In this document: positions 1-10,699 of the stretch, piece by piece
How positions within the stretch are numbered: position 1 is the stretch's first letter
Layout: every line of letters begins with the position of its first letter
Assembly (NCBI GenBank): GCA_003290165.1
Contig: QNQO01001825.1
Coordinates: 1-64,000 of the forward strand
Source: Berberis thunbergii
Lineage: Eukaryota > Streptophyta > Magnoliopsida > Ranunculales > Berberidaceae
Length of the DNA: 64,000 bases
Reading direction: 5' to 3'
Notes under the pieces: model-generated
What the model was told of the DNA's origin: nothing
Seen by the model: the letters and a program-made list of their open reading frames with translations, nothing else
The model's database searches: none
Position numbers and translations under genes: made by a program

Positions 1-223
1 ATCTGCAGCATTCACAACTGAAGCATTCACATTCTATATCAGCAACAACTGGAACATTCACATTCTGTTAATCACTCCCTGAAAGTCCTTAACATCAGTT
101 ACAAATGGAAAAAAGTTTAATTGTGACTTGAAAAAAGTTTATCTGAAATGGACTTGTTGATTAGAAAAGACGTAAATGAAATAATGAAACTACATTTGCT
201 TAAGAAGTTTAACTGTTGGTTAC

Positions 224-505
224 CTGCAGGCAGCCATCTTCACATCCAACAGCCCAAAAATTGGCATTTCCAGCTAAGACAGTTACTTTCCTAGATATTC
301 TATCAGACCAAACAGTCTGAGCACCACAAGTGCAAGTAACTTCAGTTTCCTTGGTCATCAACGCATTTCCGACCCCAACCACATCATTCGCTGCTCTTTC
401 CACTGGGCGAGCTTCCAAGCAGACTGGGATGCTATCTTCCCCTTCTTTCTTATCACATATTGTAATTGAAAGAGCAGAACAGGAAACATCTTTAGAAAAG
501 ATGAA
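224..505 (-). pseudogene. HIRA-like histone chaperone, single exon fragment
   Basis: A 282-base open exon (94 codons) is bounded by a plausible acceptor (..TGTACAG before the first codon) and donor (CAG/GTAACC). It encodes WSDRISRKVTVLAGN and FWAVGCEDGCLQ, the conserved C-terminal region of plant HIRA, the WD40 chaperone that deposits histone H3.3. The family assignment comes from family knowledge. No other HIRA exon is visible: the next exons upstream on the same strand belong to TOPLESS, so this looks like a captured exon and not part of a HIRA gene. More HIRA sequence could lie beyond the left edge of the window. The reading frame is open and the splice sites are intact, so the piece could still be spliced into a chimeric transcript. 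Confidence 0.72.
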
Positions 506-1001
506 CTGTACAGAAAAATCAAAATATCAGGCAGAAAAAAAATATTCCACAGTATACAAATATCAAGATAAGAAACCCATCCTCAATGGTATGTCAGGTA
601 AATTCTCACAGTAATCACCTTGCACGGAGCACTTCAAATAAAACAAATGTGTCTCAACAACCTCACAGGACCATGACAATAAACAGAAGAGTATGTGAGA
701 TCACCCGCAGTAGACTTGGAGCATTTGCCAATCGCTCCTCATTATTTTACATATTTAAGATCATTGTGCAGGGTGGTAAGTGAGATCTGATAGCTTTTGT
801 ATCGAATTAACTCATCAAAGTGAATTTTAACGATCCAATTTGATGCATTACCTCATGTGAAAATAGTTTACATAAGAGATAGCTTGTTCATGATTGAATT
901 TGAATAGGAAACTTCACTGGAGAAGTTTGATTTGCAATTGTGGAGGTAACCATTTACTGATATGCACTGCAAACTGCAGAGTACTGAGAGATCGTGTGTA
1001 C

Positions 1002-1450
1002 CTGAATGCTCTCTTTGTGATGAGGACAAATTGAATAAACAGGTGCCTCATGCCCTTCAAAGTTGAAAATCTTCCGTCCTGTCATATCCCATACCTGTCA
1101 AATAATTTTTTTTTTAATTTAGCAAAACAAAGAATGAAGAATGTTTAAGTAATCATTTATTCAGTAAAATATAATTTTCTTGCTCTCACTTTAATTTGCT
1201 TGTCATCGCCGCAACTTACTACACATAATTGCTTGTTTGGATAAGAAAATGCCAAGTCATTCACACAACCAATGTGAGCATCAATCTATGCAATGACAAA
1301 AGGGGTAAAGTCAAGTTAAAAGTAATGGTTTATCAAGTGACAACAAAGAAAATGTTGAAAAAAATTAATTAATCAGAACTAAAAAAATTAATTAATCAGA
1401 ACTAAAACAAACCTCCACACATTGGCGCAAATCATTATGCCCTTCAGTAG
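1002..1450 (-). pseudogene. TOPLESS/TPR corepressor fragment, three consecutive exons
   Basis: Three minus-strand exon pieces follow TOPLESS order. About 1413-1450 encodes GHNDLRQCVE, 1190-1285 encodes IDAHIGCVNDLAFSYPNKQL and then CVVSCGDDKQIK, and 1002-1094 encodes VWDMTGRKIFNFEGHEAPVY and then SICPHHKESIQ. The last two are exactly 32 and 31 codons with good GT/AG borders. These are WD40-region sequences of the TOPLESS family, which recruits histone deacetylases to EAR-motif repressors. Nothing of the N-terminal LisH/CTLH part or the rest of the propellers is seen. The exon before 1450 breaks off into CAG-repeat sequence near 1460-1510. Splice sites and frames are undamaged, which suggests recent capture or a source that is still transcribed. 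A complete TOPLESS gene is ruled out by the HIRA-like exon that follows. Confidence 0.8.
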
Positions 1451-3637
1451 CATACAATAGGGGCTATCGACAGCAACAACAGCAACGATAGCAACAGCAG
1501 CAGCAAGCAGCCAGCGCAGCCCATACTAGAGTTTCTCCTAGTACACACCCCTTCCTTTTCTTCTTCATGTTATGAAATGAAAATCCCCTACCAAAAAGCC
1601 AAGGGGAGTCTACCCCAACCTGCTGAATCAATCAACTCAGATCAGAATTACTTCTATTTAGTTGTCACCCCTAAAGTTGAGTTTCCTAAGGGAAGTACAT
1701 TACAACATAAAAAGCCATCTATCCAGATGGACTTCTTGACAAAGGGTTTTCTTGATGTTACCTTGACCAATTCATGAATGTGGTGCGATTTCAGATCAGT
1801 CCTCTTGTTATCATTACAACATAAAAGCCATCATCCACATGCATCTAATGTGATTAATTCCAAGATAGAATCATCATTTTGACATCAGCCAAGTCAACAT
1901 GTCATTTTCAGGAGTCCCAGCTGCCATACATCTCTACGCCCAGCTGCGCCAAAAAGGTAAATTAAAGTTAATCCAGATAGTTGTTGATCATGGTCTTGCT
2001 TGATACGATTAATCTGCAAAAAGGTAAATTAAAGTTTAATCCAGAAAATGGTCTGTTCTTTATATAAATAATATTAGAGCAAATCTCCAAACAGAGAACC
2101 TATTTGGAATGATTCTTTGAGAGATTTGTTCAACCTGGGTCCATAAATATGATGGACTAAACATGTAAATTAGAGAAATTGAATTCCTTGCTCAAAAATT
2201 TTAAAACTTAATATATAAGTAAAAGAAGAAAAAAAAAAAAAGGGGGGGGGGGGAAAACTGAAGACAACTAAACAAAATCACTGTTGACATTGGAGAAATT
2301 GACTGAATATGGAGAGCTCAGGTCTATTTATATGCTTACAAGTTGCGAGCATAATTCATAAAGGAAATGAAGTCTTGAATTAGAAATAATCTTAGTTTAC
2401 AAGAAGTAGAGGAAATTTCAACATGACGACATCAAACAAAATTAAACTGCTAAAAGTCCATAGGATTCTGAGGATGCTACTTCCTCAGGGTACTTGTCAC
2501 TTATGAATGCCTATGAGGTTGTGACCAACACAGTAATAGTGCATATTGTATATTCATATTAGAGTACAGGGATGAAGTATCAATTTACAGACATTTCTGT
2601 GATATGCTAGTTGTTAATAACCTCCAAGGAGTATGAAGTTCAACAATACTGAATATACACTCCAACAATGCCATTGGCATGCATCTTCTGAGCATACCAT
2701 TGATGGCAAGAGGTAACTGTCCTTTGCAACTGCAAGAGATCTATCAGATAAGAGAAGAAAAATAGGAGAAAATAAAAAAACAGAGCAGACAGCAGAGGAG
2801 GAAGAGTCAAAAAGATGTTGGGCACCATTACAACAATACCCAGCTTTTTGAATTATCACAGGGCACCATTACAACAATATCTAGCTTTTTTTCCTGCTTG
2901 GAATCAGAAGCTTGAGCATAGAAAGGCCTCTTAAATAACTGATTTCCTTACAGGTGTATACAGTTCTAATAACAAAAACTTTTAGAATGCATTCAATAAA
3001 ATGTTACCCCTTACTCTAATTTGAACAAAAGCATCAATTATATGAACAAATTTTGCTTAAACTAATGCATCCTTGAGAGCAAAATCAAATTCAACACTAT
3101 GGTTTCTAATGCTGATTTTGACAGCAAAACCATTAATGCCTAGCAAAAGAGTACACTAATAAGAAGAAAAATTAAGCACTTGGAACAGTAGACTATCAAA
3201 TTCAACACTATGGTTTCTAATGCCGATTTTGACAGCCAAACCATTCATGTCCATTAGACTAATAAGAAACAAAGAACAATCAAAACAAGCAAAGCACAAC
3301 ACAATTGTTTCTAAGAATTGCATTGCTTTGCACGACACAACTGAAAAACAGAAAGGAAATAATAACTAACATAGTAAAAAAAATAAAATTATATATATAT
3401 ATATATATATATAATTAACATTCAAATTAAATCTCTAAAATACCAAAGCATCTCTGCAGTGAACAAGGAACAACATCTATACAAATTAAGAATCAATAGG
3501 TTCGTGAAACGTGCCATGAAGGGAGCAAATGCACTTTTCTGAGAAGTAAAAAGAACTATTGAGTCGGTTGCATGCAAAGAAACAAATTAGTGTAAACATG
3601 AAGAACAATTCAATAATTGGATAAGAGTTGTGTGAAC
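1451..3637. other. no recognisable gene; short repeats
   Basis: I see no exon I can name here. Contents are a CAG-rich tract at 1461-1510, two copies of a motif beginning AAAAAGGTAAATTAAAGTT near 1951 and 2019, a run of A followed by 12 G near 2230-2253, and a 111-bp-spaced direct repeat (about 3085-3140 and 3196-3250). A TA dinucleotide tract lies at 3389-3413. Confidence 0.6.
3389..3413. repeat. (TA)n microsatellite
   Basis: Uninterrupted TA dinucleotides, about 12 units. Similar tracts occur at 6808-6833 and 33159-33213. Confidence 0.95.
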
Positions 3638-3801
3638 CTTTTAGAAGTCCTCCTTCTGAATTCAATTTGAGTCCATTTTCTTCAATGAATTGATCGAGGC
3701 TTTTGATGTTTTTCAAATGAGATTTTAGCCGATGGGTAGAGATGCTGACATGGTTCAATGCATAGCCATTAACTAGAGTCCACACAGCATATTCACTGTC
3801 C
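3638..3801 (-). pseudogene. DUF1338 / HglS-like (FLO7-type) enzyme, single exon fragment
   Basis: The exon runs from an acceptor (GGGTTCCCAG before GACAGTGAATATG) to a donor at CTAAAAG/GTTCAC. It encodes DSEYAVWTLVNGYALNHVS, then STHRLKSHLKNIKSLDQFIE, then NGLKLNSEGGLLK. This matches the plant DUF1338 family (2-oxoadipate dioxygenase/decarboxylase relatives, including rice FLO7), a plastid-targeted non-heme iron enzyme in lysine catabolism. The assignment is from family knowledge. Other exons of such a gene are absent on either side, so it is a captured fragment. The frame is open throughout. Confidence 0.75.
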
Positions 3802-4121
3802 CTGGGAACCCAAAAACCAAATAGTAAGATTCCCATCCCAGAATTTCAAAACTTTGTTGAGTGATTCTAGTTGTAGACAGGTGGAGAGCCTCAGTGATCT
3901 TGAGAATATGCAGCTTAGAAACAAAGTGTATGACATTGCATCCAATTTACCTGAGATGGAACAGAAGTACAGAAATATTTTCACGCCCAATCAGTGAAAA
4001 GTTGGGTAACAAGTAAGCCCTCGGTGTGAAAAAGCAAGTCAATGTGTAAAAAGCAGAGTTTTGTATTGCTCCTATAGCCAATAAACACACTTATTCACAA
4101 AGCAGGGAAACTGAGACCTAC

Positions 4122-4243
4122 CTAGCCAATTCTTTGAAGTCTGTAGATGTGGGTGTTTCCCAAGTCAAAGACCCCAGTGCACTAGCAAGAGCTGCATGCT
4201 TACTTCCACTTGCAGACATTTTAATGTATTTTCTAATAATTTC
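4122..4243 (-). pseudogene. unrecognised captured exon (EIIRKYIKMSASGSKHAAL)
   Basis: A 122-base segment sits between an acceptor (GAAATGCAG) and a donor (GGCTAG/GTAGGT). It reads EIIRKYIKMSASGSKHAALA, then SALGSLTWETPTSTDFKELA. It looks like conserved protein sequence and lies in the same strand and series as the TOPLESS, DUF1338 and FCA pieces, so it is probably another host exon. I do not recognise the family. Confidence 0.5.
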
Positions 4244-5411
4244 CTGCATTTCAGGAAACAACGCCTACTTGTTAGCATTTACATGTCAATCAGCCAAAAT
4301 ACAGAAGCACTAGGAAACAGAAACCAAAAATTCAATCAAATGGAAAGACAAGGGCAGAATAATTCACATTATCAACACTGAAACAAAGGGCATGGACAGG
4401 TACCATGTCTCGCTCTGCATCTTAATGTATGTAAAGAACCAAAGGCTATGAATGACTTCAACAAACAAAAAGGCACAACTGCATATATCCTTTAACATAT
4501 ATGTATCATATTTTAACAAATGTATCACAAAGCTAGAGTTTGAGGCTACAAAATAGTTACAAATAATAAACCTAAATAATTTATAGAAATAGGTCATAAG
4601 ATAGATCCCTTTTTCCAAAAAAAAGTATAGGAATGACTAACTATACTATAGAATTTTGTCCATCATGCTCATGAAATAGACTGACTTTATGCATTATTAA
4701 TCAAGGCACTATTAAGTAATATGGAGTAGGATAAGAGCTTGTTGTTTTAAGATCTAAAGACTGAGATTCTTTGATTTAAAAGAATCTGCCAACCACTCCA
4801 CACACTCCTGAAAAACAAAAGAAAAAAAAAGAAGAAAATGAATTCATTTCATTCACTAAAAGAAAAATAAAAAAATAAAATTCAAATAAAGCATTATTTC
4901 TATGAAAGCTTTCTCGCTATGGAGGAAGAAAAAGTTGATCCCATTATTCCTCATGGTGGGACTCCCCCTAATGAAGCAAAGGATCAAACAAAGTGAGTAG
5001 AAAGAAGTGGGGGAGCAGCATGAGAAAAAACAATCCATGCACTTTCTCTCATTTCTCTCCTTTTGAGAGACCCCAAATGAAACTGTGTTACATTCTTTGT
5101 TTTAGCTGTTTCAGAGATTCTCCTCTTTCTTTCTAGTCAAAGAAGAAGGAAAAAAATGACATGGAGTGAGTGAAAGAGAGATGGATTGAAAACAAAAAAA
5201 ACCCACAGCTCATTGTTGTATATATTCTTCAACACATCCCAAATCTGGTTTCAAATTTGAGTGGTAGCTTGTGGACAAGAGAACCACCCCAAATATATAT
5301 ACAGTTGCTATTTCTTAGAAGACAATGGTGGCTTTAGATGTGGTTTAGAACTGCATTTGAACCTCATATGGCGAACAATGTTACATAAACCAGAAGTATA
5401 ATTTTACTTAC

Positions 5412-5480
5412 CGTGCGTTTAGCAAACATCTTCTTCAACTCGACGTTTGCCAATTTTGAGTATTCAGCGTCTTCGCCAGC
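5412..5480 (-). pseudogene. unrecognised captured exon (AGEDAEYSKLANVELKKMF)
   Basis: A 69-base exon (23 codons) lies between a TAG acceptor and a CGCACG/GTAAGT donor. It encodes AGEDAEYSKLANVELKKMFA and then KRT. It lies between recognisable FCA exons and the previous unknown exon, in the same orientation. It could belong to the same unknown source gene as 4122-4243. The family is not recognised. Confidence 0.45.
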
Positions 5481-5900
5481 CTATCATTTTACAGTTGAAA
5501 ATAGACGAATGAGGAATGAGATTAACAAAAAATCAGTGTATTTACTTGTAATTTATAAAGACTTACAAGTCATACAACTTCAGAGATTTCAAGAAAATAA
5601 CCATATCATTGTGCTAAAAAATCAGGCTAGCCAGGGATCAGTTTGTCCATGGTGCCACACAGTACACGTACCTATATGTGTCAATTAAATGCATTTTAAC
5701 AATTTTCAACTAAAGAATTTCACTTTCAAAATTCCCTTGGTACATAAGTAACGAAAAAGGGATCCATAGATGCTTTAGTGCCTCTTACCTCACGAGGTGC
5801 ACTTTGAACAGAAAACTATAGCCAATTAACTAGGCTTAGTAAATATTCTCACGTAAATTCGTGGTCTGGATTTAGATAATCAGATAATGTGGACATTTAC

Positions 5901-7194
5901 CTGAGCATTTTGGTGCCCGACTCCTCCAGAAGCCTGATACTGAAAAATTCAGACAGCAGAATTATGATATAACCAAGAAAAGAGTTTCATGGCTTTATAG
6001 AAACCAATAAATGAATACTGACCGATGGCCGTTGGTACTGTAATTGTTGCTGATTCTGGAACTGCGTCTGCATCTGATTCTGTGGAACTGGCGTTTGCGA
6101 GACATGTTGTGTGTGCAGAACCTGTGGATGTGAATGAAGCTGTGGCTGTGGCTGTGGCTGTGGTTGAAGTTGAACTGCAGGCTTCTGTTGTTGTTTCTGT
6201 TGTTCAAATAGCGCGAGCTCCTCAGGCTTCTCCCACTACACATTCATTTTGATGGTTATCTACCAGAATCTGAGATACCACGAAGCAGTGAAAGCTTTAG
6301 ATAAAACACATACCCTGCTCTCAGTTGTTTGACTGTTATAGTAGTACTGTAGTACTTGTAGCCTTCTGGAGAGGTGTGTTCTGTCCAGTTACAAGTTGGA
6401 GCCGTTGCCTGCATGCTTACAGGTGCAGCAGGATTAGCTGATGTAGTCGAAGGCACAACTGAGGCTTGAACAACTGCAGGTGTGCTACCAACTGTCTGTG
6501 GCGTTGTCCCTCCCCACTGCGGTTGTAGTAAAAGATATCATATTTAGCTATAACCACCAAAAATTTTGAGCATCAAAGTAAACGTTAGCAACACTAAACT
6601 AGGAATGGAACTGAACGGAAGACAGCAGCCGTTACACGTTAGTACATTTAGACAATTCATTAATGAGAAACCATTACACATAATACCTACTCCAAAAATA
6701 GCATTCCGATCCAAATAAAGGAGATATCTTGCATGGCATAACTCTGCTCTTGGAAATTCTATGCTCCTTTAGAAATTCTACATGAATGACAAGAAAAGTA
6801 AATAATGTATATATATATATATATATATATATAATCGAGAGGACAAATTAAATGCTCATGTGAATCCTTATTCCACATGCTTTTCATATATTTGAAGAAT
6901 TGTCTACAACAGAGTCCTAAACTCAATGGCAAAAAACAATAATAGAAGGGTGTTTAACCTCGAATCTGAACCTCGAGGCCTCTTAGGATCAGCAAACCGA
7001 ACTGTTAATGGCTGGTCACAACCCTGAGTAACAGCGAACAAATAATAATGAACGTGAAGCACAAAACTTGAAACAGAGATGAAATACATAGCAGTGTCAT
7101 GAGCTAAGGCTTACCCTCATCACATATGTTCCATTCAGACCAGCTATAGCTGCTGCTGCCATGTCTCTACTAGCAAACTTGACAAAGCCACAAC
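5901..7194 (-). pseudogene. FCA-like RNA-binding flowering regulator, 3' part, internally deleted and frameshifted
   Basis: Five exons in FCA order. 7115-7194 and 6959-7023 are the end of RRM2 (GFVKFASRDMAAAAIAGLNG; QPLTVRFADPKRPRG). 6314-6516 carries the WW start (CNWTEHTSPEGYKYY). 6023-6235 carries WEKPEELALFEQQ plus a Q-rich tail, and 5901-5939 is 13 codons. FCA binds RNA and promotes proximal polyadenylation at FLC antisense transcripts. RRM1 and the long region between RRM2 and the WW domain are missing, so this cannot be a whole gene. The WW exon contains a tandem duplication of the 8-mer AGTACTAC (near 6340-6356). That exon is 203 bases; without the extra 8 it would be 195 (65 codons) and in frame. 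Every exon has usable GT/AG borders. Confidence 0.85.
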
Positions 7195-7641
7195 CTTCAA
7201 AAGATAAACAAAAAATTTAAAGAGTTAAAGCTTAAGAGAAGGCTCGTATCACCACAATGGCACAATGTAAGGGTAACCATAGCCCAGAACACATTGGAAA
7301 TATGGTTTCTAACCATCAAAAAATATATAACAGTTAGGACTGGTAACATATTGTCAGGTAGTTACCAAATCATGCTATAAAACATAACCACAAGCCATTC
7401 AAAAAAATAATAAAAATAAATAAATAAATAACAACAACAACAACAATCACAAAGGTCATGATAATCTTGTTGGTCGTGATCCAGTTTACCACAATGCAGA
7501 GAAAAAAAGTTGTTTTAGTTCCTAACCTCGAAGATAAATTCGAAAAACATTTGATTAAAACATTACATACTCATAGATTCGAACTTCTAATTGATAGAAA
7601 ACAACAAAATAGATTGAACCAATTGAAATCGAAAACATACC
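7195..7641. other. intergenic or intron-like, no gene seen
   Basis: AT-rich sequence with an AAATAAATAACAACAACAAC-type simple repeat around 7410-7445. No coding sequence recognised. Confidence 0.6.
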
Positions 7642-7869
7642 GTAGAACCTCTTCGTGAAGTCAGTCCTTCGGAGAGTGTTCGAAGCCCTAACTCGAAGAT
7701 TTTGCGAAATCCGAGAAAACAAGCGATCTACCACGCAAATGGACGTCGAAATCACGTAGAACCTCTTCGTGAAGTCAGTCCTTCGGAGAGTGTTCGAAGC
7801 CCTAACTCGAAGATTTTGCGAAATCCGAGAAATCAAGTGATCTACCGCGCAAACGGACGTCGAAATCAA
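7642..7869. repeat. two tandem copies of a 114-bp unit, open on both strands
   Basis: GTAGAACCTCTTCGTGAAGT begins at 7642 and again at 7756. The 114-bp units differ by only a few bases. Because 114 is divisible by three, both strands read through in frame. The minus strand gives a 38-residue peptide repeated twice (..RISQNLRVRASNTLRRTDF..), followed by a possible donor (CTACG/GTATGT). It could be the first exon or leader of the transposon that carries the gene fragments. No known domain. Confidence 0.8.
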
Positions 7870-8039
7870 CTCCGGAACGTCGAAAACAGGGTAAGAGGAG
7901 AGTTTGGATCAAGTTGGGGAAGAGGAGTTCGCGAGAGGTAACTGCGTGCCTTCCTTCCTTCCTTCTTCTTTGTTTTGCTTTTGTTCTTTTTTTTTCGATT
8001 CGAGCGGGATTCTTGGCGCCCTGCGAATTACAAGTCCCG

Positions 8040-8240
8040 CCTATGTATATTTCATAGCATTTTACAAATGCTCAATTCAATTTGGCGATTGATAGCATTT
8101 TTCAACTCTTTATAGCGTTTTGCAATGTTTCATAGCATTTTGGCCACATTGAACAAATTAGGTTTTGACTTTTCATAGCACTTTATGAAAAAACGCTATG
8201 GTCATATGCTATTAATGACCATTTGTGTTGTAGTATATTA
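8040..8240. mobile_element. CACTA-like transposon end, subterminal repeats
   Basis: At least five copies of an ATAGCATTTT/ATAGCGTTTT motif and its inverse (AAACGCTAT) lie between 8050 and 8215, followed by GACCATTTGTGTTGTAGTA at about 8218-8236. The same subterminal motif and a matching terminus (..GCATTTGTCGTGTAGTG) occur at 62245-62519. CACTA elements end in CACTACA and carry such subterminal arrays. Here the last bases are degenerate (TAGTA for TAGTG). The element must extend leftwards; its other end is not found in the window. Confidence 0.6.
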
Positions 8241-8763
8241 GTGTGTGCAAGGATGGTTCTTGGGTTCACCTGGTCTTGTGCGAACCTAGTCAGAACCAGG
8301 TTCTGTTTCAAAATTTGAGGTTGAGTTTGTGTCTATTTTTTCCAACTTTTTTGAACTTCTTACATACTCACATGTGTAATACTAATAAATTTTATCCATG
8401 ACTTTATTATATCAGTTTCATTTTTAAAATTTTATGACCATTACCATGTTTTGTGGCCATGTGTAATTCATTTCATCTTGAAGTTAAGTTTTCTGCACCT
8501 CTCATAATAAACATAAGTTAGGTATTCATTTCGTATCATGGAATTGTTAAAAAAAGTTTTGACAAATAATTCATTTCATCAAGTAGAAATCATTACATCA
8601 AACAAAGTACATAAGGAACAAATATAAACTGAACAACCTAGACCAAAACTAAATGTACTTAACATCAAACTAAATGTACGTGACATCAAAACTAAATGTA
8701 CTAAAAAAATGCATAGATCAAAATTGAACCTCTAGAAGAATCAAGCATCCACATCACTTCCTC

Positions 8764-10660
8764 TTAGTTATCTTTTCCAGGTTGGCGTTGAAGTGATACA
8801 TTCATGTCTATTCTTGGTTCTAGCCTCACTTCTTCCACCACATTTCTCACCACTGTCAGCACTTCTTCTACCATTACCACCCTTTCCTCCACCACCACCA
8901 ATTTCTCTACCACCACCCCTTCTCCCCCCACACCACCTGGAACACCACCACCACCCCCTTTTTCCCCAACACCACCTGGAGCACCAACACTACCAGCTGG
9001 AGCACCCTCTTGCTTTTCCACTTGCTCTTCCAAGGTCATAGGCACAAACATTCCTTGTAGCAAGTCGCATACTTTGATTTGCATTCAGAGCAAGGTTACC
9101 TTATTCACATTTCTGCATCCATCAATATAAACCTTAAGCAACTTAAGAGTCTTATCCACCACCTTGTATCTACAAGGAAAATTTGGTTTTCGTTAAAACA
9201 ATGAAAAATTGTATTTGACATGTATGCAGATTTATTCAAGTATAGTTAAATTAAAATATTGTTCAATAGAAACAATTGTTTTCTTAGGATGAGTTCCCCT
9301 ATTCTTCGATAGTTGGACGAAAAGATGGTTAATGTGATGAAACCACTCCAGTAGTCCTATCTGCATGCATGCCCAATGATACCTCACTGATGCACGTTGG
9401 TTTTCTCTTGACACGAGATGATTATTCAAAGTTTCAGTGAACGACAACAATATCATTCACTAAGTAGTTATTGCTGGATTGACCTCTATTCTTCATTTTG
9501 GTTCGAAAGGGGGGATTTGGAATCACATGTACTCTTTCCATATGTCTCATCACTCTATCTGGGTGATAGGGTTCTTTGATGTTTGGGCATAACACATAAC
9601 CTTGGAGCCATGTGATACCATGTAGCAGAATTATTCGCTTCGATTTCACAATAAGAGTCCCAAATGACTTGACAATACAAACATGAAAGCTATTAAATTA
9701 TGAAAGAAAAATCAAAACCATTAATGGAAAAAGATAATATGAGATCCAGCTTGTACTTAATTACTAAAATTTACCTCTTCAGTGGATATGTCATCGAGAT
9801 GCTTCCTGAAAGTGATGATTTATTCATTCACAACCTCTACAAGTTGAGGGCATTCCCACTTAGCCATGGTAGGGGGCAATATCATTCCATGAAGCATTGG
9901 TGTTACCCTAAAGCCTAAAATGGTTGTATATACAACTCTATAAAAGAAAAAAACACATAAAATTAACTAGTTAAATATCTTAGACAGTTAAAGGGTAAAC
10001 TATAAAGATACCTCCAAAAATGGCAAATATCCAGATATTTGTTTGCTACCCGCTCTGCTAGCACACCCCAATTGACGTTACAAAAACGCCAAAGTACCTA
10101 TGCCTCATGCAAATGTCCCAATATCATCCAACTTCATTGGCAACTACAAATATTCAATACGAACATTTGTTCCAATCTTATCAGCAAAGATAGTCATCCC
10201 AAAGAGAAATAACAAGTAAACCCTAGAAAATTGTTGGTTTTTTTTTCTTCTTCCGAGAATGGGTTGCTTTCACTTTTCCACAACTATTAGCCTTAATAAA
10301 CTACATCTCAACAAAAATAACATTCTTCTGGACATGCTTATGTGCTTCACCTGTTTTAATGTCCAAACCATTCATCAATAGTTTGACTCATTCCTCTGTT
10401 TTCATCTTACTTTTTTTTTCTTTTCTTCAAATAACATGCTTATCAACGATCGAAAAATGAGTGATATGATGGACGTCGACCGGGGTTATGGTCATCTCTC
10501 CAAAAGGGAAGTGAAAAATGTTGGTCCCAGGTTGCGAACGCTCCACGAAGGCACAAATAGTCACCTTATCGACATGATTCTTACAATAGTCGATCAAATG
10601 ACGTTGATTACTCTTATAGACGATTGTTCTTACTTCTTTCGGCTCTTCTATCAACTTTCA
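8764..10660 (-). pseudogene. plant mobile domain (PMD / MAIN-like) gene remnant
   Basis: Broken minus-strand reading frames keep the order of plant mobile domain proteins (the MAINTENANCE OF MERISTEMS / phosphatase-7-long-form-like group, often carried by transposons). Near 10500 it reads NIFHFPFGEMTITPVDVHHI. A middle part near 9800-10050 resembles the YLxFLE region. Near 9560 it reads YHPDRVMRHMERVHVIPNPP, then EWFHHINHLFVQL near 9330. A Gly/Pro-rich tail follows at 8780-9000. Several stops and frame changes separate the pieces, so it is not functional. I see no clear terminal repeats to define its carrier element. Confidence 0.65.
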
Positions 10661-10699
10661 ATCTATAAAGTTTTTGAATTGATTCCGACATTGCCTCAT

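Noticed and set aside
224..7194. Real adjacent genes (FCA, TOPLESS, HIRA) with large introns
   Set aside because: FCA lacks RRM1 and its central region, TOPLESS and HIRA are represented by one to three exons each, and all are packed within 7 kb, so they cannot be whole genes.
8793..9130. Proline-rich plus-strand open frames
   Set aside because: They are the antisense of the Gly/Pro-rich tail of the plant-mobile-domain relic; low-complexity sequence makes long chance frames.
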